NCBI GenBank assembly: GCA_052148435.1
Contig: JBKQIF010000143.1
Coordinates: 1-64,000, forward strand
Reading direction: 5' to 3'
DNA: 64,000 nucleotides
DNA from: JBEKYD01 sp052148435
GTDB lineage: Bacteria; Acidobacteriota; Terriglobia; Bryobacterales; Bryobacteraceae
The notes under the pieces were generated by a model that was given only the letters and a program-made list of their open reading frames with translations, ran no database searches and had not been told where the DNA came from. The position numbers and the translations under genes are program-made. Positions 24,751 to 33,505 of this stretch are shown in pieces (position 1 is the first letter of the stretch; each line of letters begins with the position of its first letter).

Positions 24751-24756
24751 TACAAT
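24751..24756 (+). promoter_or_regulatory. Putative -10 box of ggt (leaderless?)
   Basis: TACAAT ends only 6 nt before the ATG at 24763, so a transcript started from it would begin at or next to the start codon. No SD is present. Inferred only. Confidence 0.35.
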
Positions 24757-24762
24757 AGCAGC

Positions 24763-26589
24763 ATGATTTCTCGCCGAGTGGTCCTGGCAGCGTTTCTCAT
24801 CCCGGCGGCCGGATGGGCGCAGCCGCCACAGCGTCCGGTGCGGCTTCCTTCGCGCGGCACGCGGGGCGCGATTGCGGGAGGTTCCGAATATGCCACCGAG
24901 GCCGGAATGCGCATGTTCGTTGCCGGCGGCAACGCGGTGGATGCGGGCATCGCCGCCTTGTTCGCGGCGGCCACAGCCGAGTTCTCGCACATTGGCTGGG
25001 GAGGCGAGGCCCCCATCCTGGTGCGCACCAAGGCCGGTAAGGTGTACGCCATTGCCGGGGTGGGCACCATGCCCAAACTGGGCACCGCCGACTTCTACCG
25101 CAGCCATGAGCTGGGCGCCGACGAGATCGTCGATCCACCCAGCCCGCACGGTCTGAAGGATTGGGTTCCGGTGGCCGGGCCGCTGGCCGCGCTGGTTCCC
25201 GGCATGGTGGATGCAGCCTTGGTCACGCTGCGGGAATTCGGAACCATGTCTTTCTCCCAAACCGTGGAACCGGCCATTGAACTGGCCGACGGCTTCCCCC
25301 TCGACGAGTTTCGCGTCAATTCGATTATCGACAGCGAGCGGTTTCTCAAGGACTGGCCTGCTTCCGCCAAGACGTTTTTGCCGGGCGGCCGGATGCCGCG
25401 GCTGGGCGATATCTTCCACCAGCCGGAACTGGCGCGCACGCTGCGATCCATGGCGGAGGTGGAAAAGAAAGCTCGCGCCGACGGAGCCGGCCGCGAGAAG
25501 GCTCTCGATGCCGTGCGCGACTATTTCTACCGCGGCGACATCGCCCGCCGCATCGGCGCGTTCTCCGAAACCAACGGCGGCCTGCTGCGCTACCAGGACA
25601 TGGCGGCGTTTCATGTCGAACCGGAAGAGGCGGTTTCCACCACCTTTCAGGGCTACACGGTCTACAAGCCGGGTTTCTGGAGCCAGGGACCCTCCATGAT
25701 CGAGGCCCTGAACATTCTGGACGGTTTCGACCTGGCGGGCATGAAGTTGAATTCGGCCCCCTACATCCATACCCTGGCGGAAGCGCTCAAGCTGGCCTAC
25801 GCGGACCGCGACACTTACTACGGCGATCCGCGTTTCAACAGGATTCCCGCCGAGCGCCTGCTGAGCAAGGAATACGGCGCGGCGCGTGCCAAATTGATCG
25901 GGCACGACGCTTCGCTCGAATTCCGCCCCGGCGACGTCGAGCCCAATCCGCCCAAGCATCCGTCGCTTTCCGCCATCGCGCGCCACAAAATCGACGACGC
26001 CCTGCTGGCCAAAGATACCACCTGCGTGGACGCCATCGACAAGGACGGCGTGGTCATTTCGATCACTCCATCGGGCGCGTGGATGCCCACTTTTCTGGCC
26101 GGCGACACGGGCATCGCCCTGACCCAGCGGGCCCAGAGCTTCCTGCTGGTGCCGGGCCATCCCAACGAGCTCGCCCCCGGCAAGCGGCCGCGCGTGACCC
26201 TGAGCCCGACCCTGGTGGTCGGCCCCGGCCGGAACATTCTGGCGCTTTCCACCCCCGGAGGCGACAACCAGGACCAGGCCTTGTTGCAGGTGCTCTTAAA
26301 CGCCATCATGTTCGGCATGAATCCGGAGAACGCCGTGGAGGCGCCGCGCTTTCAGAGCGAGCACCTGGTATCGAGCTTCGACAACCACGCCATGGACCCC
26401 GGCAAGCTGCTCGTGGACGAACGCACCCCGGATGCGGTGGTGGCCGAGCTGAAACAGCGCAAGCACATCGTCGAAATGCGCACGCGCTACGCCAGCGGCG
26501 CCGCGCCGGTGATGATCCGTCTGTACCCCAGCGGGCTGATCGAGGCGGGCGCCGATCCTTTTTACTACCGCGCCGCGCAGTCCTGGTAG
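24763..26589 (+). CDS. ggt: Gamma-glutamyltransferase
   Basis: 608 residues. Cleaves the gamma-glutamyl bond of glutathione and similar peptides, in the periplasm. The N-terminus MISRRVVLAAFLIPAAGWAQ carries RR before a hydrophobic stretch, so Tat or Sec export is expected. GGNAVDAGIAALFA is the N-terminal family motif. The autocatalytic nucleophile Thr lies in KDTTCVDAIDKDGVVISITPSG (equivalent to xTTH/xTTS in other GGTs), and the small subunit has LSTPGGDNQDQALLQVLLN. An in-frame upstream ATG at 24745 exists, but 24763 gives the natural signal peptide. Single gene. Some homologues are cephalosporin acylase-like. Confidence 0.9.
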   Translation: MISRRVVLAAFLIPAAGWAQPPQRPVRLPSRGTRGAIAGGSEYATEAGMRMFVAGGNAVDAGIAALFAAATAEFSHIGWGGEAPILVRTKAGKVYAIAGVGTMPKLGTADFYRSHELGADEIVDPPSPHGLKDWVPVAGPLAALVPGMVDAALVTLREFGTMSFSQTVEPAIELADGFPLDEFRVNSIIDSERFLKDWPASAKTFLPGGRMPRLGDIFHQPELARTLRSMAEVEKKARADGAGREKALDAVRDYFYRGDIARRIGAFSETNGGLLRYQDMAAFHVEPEEAVSTTFQGYTVYKPGFWSQGPSMIEALNILDGFDLAGMKLNSAPYIHTLAEALKLAYADRDTYYGDPRFNRIPAERLLSKEYGAARAKLIGHDASLEFRPGDVEPNPPKHPSLSAIARHKIDDALLAKDTTCVDAIDKDGVVISITPSGAWMPTFLAGDTGIALTQRAQSFLLVPGHPNELAPGKRPRVTLSPTLVVGPGRNILALSTPGGDNQDQALLQVLLNAIMFGMNPENAVEAPRFQSEHLVSSFDNHAMDPGKLLVDERTPDAVVAELKQRKHIVEMRTRYASGAAPVMIRLYPSGLIEAGADPFYYRAAQSW

Positions 26590-26863
26590 AAGTTTTCAGT
26601 TGCCGGTTTTCAGTTGTCGGCTCAGCCGGCTCAGTGCGTTGTTTCAGAGGTTCTTGGGTGTTCGCGTACCAACCGCTCCCTTTAAGTGAGCGGCTCTGAC
26701 TCGCGGCATGACGCACTGTATGCGCGATATACCGATTGGTACGGGGCTGGGCATGCTACACACTTCTGCTCCATTTATTCCCCCGCCCACGATCCGACAG
26801 TCTGTAGCGTGTATAACGATGCAAACTAGAGCGCACTCGACCAGCAGAAACCAAGTTAGGGCG
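26590..26863. other. Non-coding stretch with a short CCGCTC/GAGCGG repeat
   Basis: No gene recognised. It starts with TTTTCAGTTG repeated twice (TCAGTTGCCGG, TCAGTTGTCGG). A short inverted repeat follows at 26673-26693 (CCGCTC...GAGCGG) of the family seen full-length at 47742-47818. The rest shows nothing. Confidence 0.5.
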
Positions 26864-27811
26864 CTACCCTGACCGCTGATCGCTGAAAGCTCGCCGTTTG
26901 TACCACTCGTAGGTCTGCTGGATGCCCTCGCGCAGCGGGATGCGCGCTTTCCAGCCCAGAGCAGTCAGCCGGGACACGTCCAGCAGTTTGCGCGGCGTTC
27001 CGTCGGGCTTGGAGCTGTCGAAGCGCAGCTTGCCGCGAAAGCCGGTGATCTGTCCGATCAGTTCGGCCAACTCCAAAATCGTCAGGTCTTCGCCTACCCC
27101 GACGTTGACGATCTCCGGGCTCGAGTAGCGCTCCATCAGGAACACGGCCGCATCGGCAAGATCGTCCACGTACAGGAATTCCCGCCGCGGCGATCCGGTG
27201 CCCCACAAAGTCACTTCCGGCGCGTGGCTCTGGGCCGCTTCGTGGAACTTTCGCAGCAGGGCCGGCAGCACGTGCGAGGTTTCCAGGTCGAAGTTATCGC
27301 CCGGCCCGTATAGATTGGTCGGCATCAGCGAGATGGCCTCCATGCCATACTGCCGGTGATAGGCTTGCGCCAGCTTGATACCGGCGATTTTGGCGATGGC
27401 GTACGAGTCGTTGGTCGGCTCGAGCGGCCCGCTTAGGAGGCTGTCTTCCCGGATCGGTTGCGGCGCGAACTTGGGATAGATGCAGGACGAGCCCAGGCAG
27501 AGCACTTTCGTCACCCCGTGACGCCATGCGGCGTCGAGGACGGAGATCTCAATCAGCAGGTTGTCGCGCAGGAAGTCCACCGGATACCTGGAATTCGCCA
27601 GGATGCCGCCCACCTTGGCCGCCGCCAGAAAGACGTACTCGGGCTTTTCGGCCGAGAAGAAAGCATCGGCCGCGCGGGCATCCGACAGGTCCAGTTCAGG
27701 ATAGTTGCGCACCAGCAGGTTGCTGAATCCGCCCGCCGCCAGGCGCCGGCAAATGGCCGAGCCCACCAGCCCGGTATGCCCCGCCACGAAGATCTTGCTT
27801 GTCTGGTCCAT
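26864..27811 (-). CDS. fcl: GDP-L-fucose synthase
   Basis: 315 residues. Epimerises and reduces GDP-4-keto-6-deoxymannose to GDP-L-fucose using NADPH. N-terminal Rossmann motif VAGHTGLVGSAICRRL, the SDR catalytic YAIAKIAG (YxxxK), and the SSCIYPKFAPQPIREDSLLSGPLEPTNDSY block are diagnostic. Second gene after gmd, separated by 6 nt. The last residues (AFSDQRSG) are encoded by TCAGC-type repeat sequence, so the C-terminus seems to have grown into a dispersed repeat. Confidence 0.96.
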   Translation of the reverse strand: MDQTSKIFVAGHTGLVGSAICRRLAAGGFSNLLVRNYPELDLSDARAADAFFSAEKPEYVFLAAAKVGGILANSRYPVDFLRDNLLIEISVLDAAWRHGVTKVLCLGSSCIYPKFAPQPIREDSLLSGPLEPTNDSYAIAKIAGIKLAQAYHRQYGMEAISLMPTNLYGPGDNFDLETSHVLPALLRKFHEAAQSHAPEVTLWGTGSPRREFLYVDDLADAAVFLMERYSSPEIVNVGVGEDLTILELAELIGQITGFRGKLRFDSSKPDGTPRKLLDVSRLTALGWKARIPLREGIQQTYEWYKRRAFSDQRSG

Positions 27812-27817
27812 AGGTCT

Positions 27818-28846
27818 CTATATGTGCACCGCGTGGCCGGCGGCCAGCAGGGTCCGTTCCCGGCGCGCCTGTTCCATGTCGTGATCCACCATCTTGCGAA
27901 CCAACTCGGGAAAGCTCACCTTAGGCTTCCAGCCCAGCTTGGCCCGCGCCTTGGACGAGTCCCCGCACAGGCTGTCCACTTCCGTCGGCCGGAAATAACG
28001 GGGATCGGTGCCGACACACTTCGTCCAGTCCACGCCGGCCGATTCCGCGGCTAAATCGAGAAACTCCTTCACCGAGTGCGCTTCGCCGGTGGCCACCACG
28101 TAATCGTCGGGCGCCGCCTGCTGCAACATCAACCACATGGCTTCCACATAATCGCCCGCGTATCCCCAATCCCGCCGGGACTCCAGGTTCCCCAGATAAA
28201 ACTTGTCGATCAAGCCCAGCTTGATGCGCCCCAGCGCGCGGGTAATCTTGCGCGTCACGAAAGTTTCCCCGCGCCGCTCCGACTCGTGGTTGAAAAGAAT
28301 ACCGTTCGAGATAAACAACCCGTACGCTTCGCGGTAGTTGACGCCGTACCAGTGGGCCGCCACCTTGGCCACGGCGTAGGGGCTGCGCGGATAAAACGCC
28401 GTCGCTTCACTCTGCGGCGGCGCCGCCGCCCCGAACATCTCCGACGACCCTGCCTGGTAATAGCGCACCGACCGCCCCGACTCCTCGACGTGATGCCGCA
28501 ACGCCTCCAGCACCCGCAGTGCGCCCGTCGCCACCACGTCCGCGGTGTATTCGGCCTGGTCGAAACTTACCCGCACGTGCGACTGCGCCGCCAGGTTGTA
28601 GATCTCGTCCGGCTGCACTTTTTCCAGCACGTGCCGCAGCCCGGAGGCGTCGGTCACATCGCCGTAATGCAGGAACAGGCGCGTTTCCGGATCGTGCGGG
28701 TCGCGGTACAAGTGCTGGATCCGGTCGGTATTGAAGGTCGAGGCGCGGCGCACGATGCCGTGCACCTGGTATCCCTTTGCAAGCAGCAGCTCGGTCAGAA
28801 ACGAGCCGTCCTGGCCGGTGATCCCCGTTATCAGAGCTCTCTTCAC
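27818..28846 (-). CDS. gmd: GDP-mannose 4,6-dehydratase
   Basis: 342 residues. Dehydrates GDP-D-mannose to GDP-4-keto-6-deoxy-D-mannose, the first step to GDP-fucose, rhamnose or perosamine. ITGITGQDGSFLTELLLAKGY is the NADP-binding loop; SSEMFG and YAVAKVAAHWYGVNYREAYG carry the catalytic Tyr/Lys; NHESERRGETFVTRKITRA is a gmd hallmark. Full length. It leads the gmd-fcl operon, divergent from the Wzt-like ATPase. Confidence 0.97.
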   Translation of the reverse strand: MKRALITGITGQDGSFLTELLLAKGYQVHGIVRRASTFNTDRIQHLYRDPHDPETRLFLHYGDVTDASGLRHVLEKVQPDEIYNLAAQSHVRVSFDQAEYTADVVATGALRVLEALRHHVEESGRSVRYYQAGSSEMFGAAAPPQSEATAFYPRSPYAVAKVAAHWYGVNYREAYGLFISNGILFNHESERRGETFVTRKITRALGRIKLGLIDKFYLGNLESRRDWGYAGDYVEAMWLMLQQAAPDDYVVATGEAHSVKEFLDLAAESAGVDWTKCVGTDPRYFRPTEVDSLCGDSSKARAKLGWKPKVSFPELVRKMVDHDMEQARRERTLLAAGHAVHI

Positions 28847-28947
28847 GCGTTGTTCTCCTGCATGCCGGACCTTAAACAGTATCGCCTATCGCGCCCGGGA
28901 GACAAGTCACCCTCCGGCCAGGCAGCGCGATTTCGCTAGAATCGAAT

Positions 28948-30141
28948 TTGGTCCTGGTCCAGAAAGTCTCCAAGCTGTATCGTCTCTATCGCCGTCCGGC
29001 GGACCGCTTACGCGAGATGGTTCCGGGCTCGGGCACCCTGCACACGGATTTCTGGGCCCTGCGCGACATCAGCTTCTCGCTCGAAAAGGGCGAAACGCTG
29101 GGGCTGGTTGGTCCCAACGGTTGCGGCAAGAGCACGCTGCTGCAGATCGTGAGCGGGATCCTGCAACCCACCTCGGGGCGGGTGGTCACGCGCGGGCGAG
29201 TGGCGGCGCTGCTGGAATTGGGCGCGGGCTTCAACCCCGAGTTCAGCGGCCGCGAAAACGTCTATCTGAACGGCGAGATCATGGGCCTGAGCCGCGCCGA
29301 AATCGCGAAGGCGATGCCGTCGATAGAGGAGTTCGCCGAAATCGGGGAGTTCATCGAGCGCCCGGTGAAGGAGTATTCCAGCGGCATGTACGTGCGCCTG
29401 GCGTTTTCCACGGCGATCCATGTGGACCCGGAGATTTTGATCGTGGATGAAGCCCTGGCGGTGGGCGACGCGGTCTTCGCCAACCGCTGCGTGCGCAAAT
29501 TCGAGGAACTGCGCGCGCGTAAGGTGACGGTGCTGTTCGTTTCGCACGATCTCGGCCTGGTGAAGCAGCTTTCCGACCGCGCCATTCTGCTGCTGGGCGG
29601 CCGGATCGCGGCCGAAGGCTCGCCGCGGGACGTGATCAACCGCTACATCGGCGTGGTGCTTGAAAAACAGGCGCCGGAACGGGAGAAGCGGCAGCGCAGC
29701 GGCAGTTTCCGCCACGGCGACGGCAGCAGCGAAATCCTCAGCGTCGCGATTTTGAACTCCGCCGGCCAGGAAGCCGCGTCGGTAGCCAGCGGCGAACCGG
29801 TCACGGTGCGGGTGCGGGCGCGCTTCCATCGGGCGGTCGAGGACCCGATGGTGGGAATTCTGGTGCGAACGCGCATCGGCATGGACGTATACGGCACCAA
29901 CACGCGCATCGAGCGGATGCCGCTGGGCAATTTCGCGGCCGGAGACGAGCTGGAAGTGGATTTTCATCTGGAGTGCTGGCTGACGCCGCAGCCATACACC
30001 CTCACCGCCGCTACCCAGAGTGAAGACGGATCGAGCCACGACTGGGTGGACGATGCCATTGCCTTCGAGGTGGTGGATACGCGCGTGGCAGCCGGGGTGG
30101 CCAACTTGAGAGCCAGGATCGTATGGCGCGCATCACGGTGA
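28948..30141 (+). CDS. Wzt-like polysaccharide ABC transporter ATPase
   Basis: 397 residues, apparently from TTG at 28948. Residues 1-230 form an ABC ATPase of the capsule/O-antigen exporter class: Walker A GPNGCGKST, LLELGAGFNPEFSGRENVYLNG, signature EYSSGMYVRLAF, Walker B ILIVDEALAVGD. Residues 250-397 are a Wzt C-terminal-like beta-sandwich, which in E. coli reads the modified glycan end. The partner permease (Wzm) is not next to it. Context with gmd-fcl suggests export of a fucose-containing glycan. Confidence 0.9.
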   Translation: MVLVQKVSKLYRLYRRPADRLREMVPGSGTLHTDFWALRDISFSLEKGETLGLVGPNGCGKSTLLQIVSGILQPTSGRVVTRGRVAALLELGAGFNPEFSGRENVYLNGEIMGLSRAEIAKAMPSIEEFAEIGEFIERPVKEYSSGMYVRLAFSTAIHVDPEILIVDEALAVGDAVFANRCVRKFEELRARKVTVLFVSHDLGLVKQLSDRAILLLGGRIAAEGSPRDVINRYIGVVLEKQAPEREKRQRSGSFRHGDGSSEILSVAILNSAGQEAASVASGEPVTVRVRARFHRAVEDPMVGILVRTRIGMDVYGTNTRIERMPLGNFAAGDELEVDFHLECWLTPQPYTLTAATQSEDGSSHDWVDDAIAFEVVDTRVAAGVANLRARIVWRASR

Positions 30142-30380
30142 AGGTGCAGCCGCGCGCCAGCCGCTCCGAGCCTGCCGGACGCCTGGGCGATGCCTGGAAG
30201 CTCCGGCTGGCCGCCCCGCCGGTGGATGGCAAAGCCAACCAGGAGTGCCTTCGCCTGCTGGCCGAACTGGCCGGGGTGCCGCGCGCGGCGGTGCGCATCC
30301 TGCGCGGGGAAACCGCCCGCACCAAGATCGTCGAAATCGATGGCATCGAACAGGCGGAACTCGAGCGGCGGCTGAGCTAA
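30123..30380 (+). CDS. DUF167 (YggU-family) protein
   Basis: 85 residues; ITVKVQPRASRSEPAGRLGDAWKLRLAAPPVDGKANQECLRLLAELAGVPRAAVRILRGETARTKIV is the whole family domain, with the conserved P-x-A, P-P-V-D-G-x-A-N and S/A-R-x-K-x-V positions. Starts inside the last 19 nt of the ATPase gene, so it is translationally linked. YggU is a highly conserved small protein of unknown function. Confidence 0.93.
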   Translation: MARITVKVQPRASRSEPAGRLGDAWKLRLAAPPVDGKANQECLRLLAELAGVPRAAVRILRGETARTKIVEIDGIEQAELERRLS

Positions 30381-30386
30381 GTGACT

Positions 30387-30410
30387 GGTGGCACAGGCTT
30401 TAGCCTGTGG
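30387..30410. repeat. REP-like palindrome, left flank of RAYT
   Basis: Imperfect palindrome centred on CACAGGCTTTAGCCTGTG. It starts with GGTGG like the reverse strand of the right-flank copy at 30985-31009, so the two copies are inverted around the transposase remnant. Confidence 0.75.
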
Positions 30411-30415
30411 GTATT

Positions 30416-30937
30416 TCAGCCCGTGAAGGCGCTCGAATATCGAAACAACCGTGGCTCCGGCGCCAGATTCGCCCTCACCGGATTGAATTCGATGTACCGG
30501 ATGATATTGCCCCTTTCTTTCGGAGACTGTACCCAGTGGTCGAACGACTCATCCTGCCAGAAGGGCTGACCCGTCCTGCACAGCAGTTCATTGGCTTGTT
30601 TCGCGGAGACTCCCTTCACGAATTGGGTGATCTTCGGAGCGCGGGGTCTGGGGTCAATCAGAAGGTGGACGTGATTCGGCATCACGACAAACGCGACGAG
30701 GTCGTACAGGGTCCGGACTCCCTCGCCACGCCGAATGGTTTCCGCGATGCATTCGGCCACTTGCGGATATTTGAGTCAGCAGGGGCCGGACGGTGTGCGA
30801 TCAAGCTCGCGGTCGGCTGCAACGAAGACACGTCCGTCGCGGACGGAAGCCAAGGGGAGGGTGCCGTGCAGTCGAAAGGTGATAAACAGCGAAGCTCCGT
30901 CGGGCTGAAAGTGGGGAAGATTGCGGCGGTATTCCAA
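30416..30937 (-). pseudogene. REP-associated tyrosine transposase (RAYT), nonsense-mutated
   Basis: IS200/IS605-like Y1 transposase of the TnpA_REP group. In one frame from a TTG at 30937 the product reads MEYRRNLPHFQPDGASLFITFRLHG and runs to a TGA at 30776-30778, where family members carry Trp (GPCW-LKYPQVAECIAET). After the stop the frame continues with HUH motif PNHVHLLI and the tyrosine helix IIRYIEFNPVRANL, to 30416. So one nonsense change splits an otherwise full-length gene. Start ATG also replaced by TTG. Flanked by inverted REP palindromes, the expected context: RAYTs are thought to mobilise REP sequences. Confidence 0.85.
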
Positions 30938-30984
30938 ATGATTCTAGTGCTTCGAACTCCGGTTATCTCTTCAGTCTTTTCAAC

Positions 30985-31009
30985 GGCACAGGCTAAAGCC
31001 TGTGCCACC
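30985..31009. repeat. REP-like palindrome, right flank of RAYT
   Basis: Palindrome centred on CACAGGCTAAAGCCTGTG and ending CCACC, the inverse of the left copy. A half-copy (GGTGGCACAGGC) follows at 31035-31046. From there to 31264 no gene is recognised. Confidence 0.75.
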
Positions 31010-31264
31010 TGTCATCAGTACCCAGCCAGCGCTTGGTGGCACAGGCATCTGCGGAATCCATCGCAGGGCGCCCCTCCGGGGCCGGTCGGCCGCGCGCCAA
31101 CCCGCCAGCCCTTTCACGAACCCAAAACCGGCTCAACCCGGATTCCACAAAATCAGGACCTCAGAGACCGTCCCCACACGCCGCGCGGCCTTGACGCGGC
31201 GTCGGAGATAGCCTTGGCCTAAGCCGGTGCGTCCGCGTGAAGTCTCAGCGGCCGCAAACGCTTT

Positions 31265-33220
31265 CTAGCAGGCGGACACCGCCTCTGCCATGCTTTTCTC
31301 AGGCGCCGAGGGGCCGTCCAACTGACAACAGCGAATTTCGGGCAGCAAACGCGGGCTGGCACTTTGCCGATTGCCTGCTTCTTTTTCATGGCGAAGCCAC
31401 CGTTCAAAGATGAACAGATACCAAAGCTCAGTTTCCGCTTGCTTTCGCCCCTCCGCGATTCTGAATCTTTTCATGATTGGCTTTGTTCGCAGCCAGCCAT
31501 CCTGTTCGGCAACGGCCGAATCGAATGCGCCCTCGAACAGCGGCTTCCACTCCTTCGTCAGCCAGCGCCCGACTGGTATTGTGAAGCCGCGTTTGGGCCC
31601 GCTTCCCAGGCTCGGCCCTACCCTGCGCCGCGCAATCTCACGAAGAACAGCTTTCAACTCGCCGTTGTTGAGGCGGAGATCGATCGGAAGAGAATTGCCG
31701 AAGTTCCAAATCTCGCGACCGAGGAACGGAGAGCGTGCCTCGATGCCGTGGCGCATTGTGCTCGCGTCCACCTTCGTCATGAACTCGCCCTTGAACTCAG
31801 TCTCGAAATGGTGCCGTTGGAACTCCAGAACCAGATCGCGCGAGGATCCAGCTGATGCTTGAAAGTCAAGCCGGCCTGGATCTGCGGACAGAAGGCGCTC
31901 GCCGAACAGACTATGTCGACGATAGTACTCTAGGCGCTGCCGGGACCGCAGGACGCCGCTCATTCCGCCTGTGGCAAAGTCCAACAAATGTGAACCTCGG
32001 CGAAGGAGTCCCCACTTGGGGACACCGCGACGGAGTTGCTTCCAGATTGGGCACGCCCCCGGAGGAAGAGCGTGTGCCAGCCTCTGAGCGAACTGGTACC
32101 GCGCGTGAGCGGGATAACCGAGAAAAGCCTCATCTCCGCCCTCGCCGGTAAGCAGAACCTTGACGGAGGAGCGCGCTGCCCGGGCCAATTGCAGCATCCC
32201 GAGCGCGGAGGCGGAGGCAAACGGCTCGGCATATGCGGCGACCAGTTCGTCGATCTCGGCCTCCGAAGAGGAGCAGGCAATCACCCGGTTGTTAAGCCCG
32301 AGCCTGGATGCCGTTCGTTGAGCAAGGGGCGCCTCATCCCCTTCGGTGCCCGGCAGCGCCAGCGTGAAGGTTGGTATTTCCTCACCCAAATGTCGGGCCG
32401 CCCAGCATACAAGGCCGGAATCGATTCCGCCGCTAAGAAGTGCTCCAACCGGGACGTCGGCGCGCAGGCGGGCCCTCACCGAGCCGAGCAGCAGTACTTC
32501 CGCTTCTCGAACCGCCTCCTCAAACTTTGGGCGACCTCGCGGCGAAAAGCATGGGGCCCAGTACGTGCGGGTCCGTGGCGTACCCAGTCTCCATTCAAGA
32601 ATTGAGCCGGCAGGTACTTTTTGGATCGCTCGATATACGGTTTGATTGTCCGGCACGTACCCGAGATTGAGGTAGTCGAGGACCGCGTTGGCATTGACGG
32701 CTCGGTCGATACCTGCAGCCACGAGGGCGCGTGGAGTCGACGCAAATGCCAACTGGTTACCGACAGACGCATAAGACAAAGGCTTCACCCCCAGACGGTC
32801 CCGCACGAGAATCATCTTTCGGCATCTGTTGTCCCAGATAGCAAACGCGAACATCCCTTCCAGACGGGAAACCAGACGATCCACACCCCAGTGCAGATAA
32901 CCCTGAAGGAGAACCTCTGTATCTGTGCAGCTCTTGAACGCCGCGCCAGCACGCTCTAGGTCTTTACGCAGGCTCCGAAAATTATAGACCGAACCATTGA
33001 GGACGACTCCCACGCTCAGGTCCGCCGACACCATCGGCTGCCTCCCCGCTTCGCTGGTATCGAATATAGATAAGCGGCAGCTTCCAAGGATCGCATTGTC
33101 CCACCTTGCGATGCGTGCGTCGTCCGGCCCGCGAGCAGCGAGATCGTCGAGCATGCGCGGAACCATGCCGCACCTTCCCTCAACGCCGTCTACCTGCACT
33201 ACGCCCGCAATTCCACACAT
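31265..33220 (-). CDS. Asparagine synthetase-type amidotransferase (AsnB family)
   Basis: 651 residues. Glutamine-hydrolysing; catalytic Cys2 (MCGIAGVV), glutaminase residues in RGPDDARI, LSIFD and NGSVYNF. The ATP-pyrophosphatase domain carries the P-loop LLSGGIDSGLV and the LLTGEGGDEAFLGYPAHARY motif, and FMTKVDASTMRHGIEARSPFL matches the family's substrate loop. Members in polysaccharide loci amidate glycan or peptide substrates rather than make Asn. Position beside a decayed methyltransferase and not far from gmd-fcl supports such a role. The start codon is the canonical one, as Cys must be residue 2. Confidence 0.9.
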   Translation of the reverse strand: MCGIAGVVQVDGVEGRCGMVPRMLDDLAARGPDDARIARWDNAILGSCRLSIFDTSEAGRQPMVSADLSVGVVLNGSVYNFRSLRKDLERAGAAFKSCTDTEVLLQGYLHWGVDRLVSRLEGMFAFAIWDNRCRKMILVRDRLGVKPLSYASVGNQLAFASTPRALVAAGIDRAVNANAVLDYLNLGYVPDNQTVYRAIQKVPAGSILEWRLGTPRTRTYWAPCFSPRGRPKFEEAVREAEVLLLGSVRARLRADVPVGALLSGGIDSGLVCWAARHLGEEIPTFTLALPGTEGDEAPLAQRTASRLGLNNRVIACSSSEAEIDELVAAYAEPFASASALGMLQLARAARSSVKVLLTGEGGDEAFLGYPAHARYQFAQRLAHALPPGACPIWKQLRRGVPKWGLLRRGSHLLDFATGGMSGVLRSRQRLEYYRRHSLFGERLLSADPGRLDFQASAGSSRDLVLEFQRHHFETEFKGEFMTKVDASTMRHGIEARSPFLGREIWNFGNSLPIDLRLNNGELKAVLREIARRRVGPSLGSGPKRGFTIPVGRWLTKEWKPLFEGAFDSAVAEQDGWLRTKPIMKRFRIAEGRKQAETELWYLFIFERWLRHEKEAGNRQSASPRLLPEIRCCQLDGPSAPEKSMAEAVSAC

Positions 33221-33505
33221 GCGTCCAGTCCTCCCTTGTGTGCCCGCTCGCGTAAACGAGCAGTTCGACCTTTCTCAATCGATAAAGTGGACCTCAACAT
33301 CTACTATTCTCCGGATTTTGTCGCAACATCCAGATCATTTGAGGTAACCGCACTCCTCCGTAGACCGACTCTCCTGCACGCAAGTACGCTCAACGCAGCG
33401 ACGGCCAAATCGCTTGACTCCATTGAGCGCAAGGCACCGCGGCGTCGCGGCGATCCAGGCTAAGATAGCTTACGGGCGACCGGAGCATTCGCGTCCCCGG
33501 AAAAA
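33221..33505. other. Intergenic stretch between asnB-like and methyltransferase genes
   Basis: Divergent promoter region; the AT-rich segment at 33285-33315 could hold the asnB promoter. No gene, repeat or RNA recognised. Confidence 0.4.

Noticed and set aside
24697..26160. 487-codon open frame opposite ggt
   Set aside because: It is antisense to a full-length gamma-glutamyltransferase and has no sensible protein text; long frames arise easily from GC-rich codon bias.
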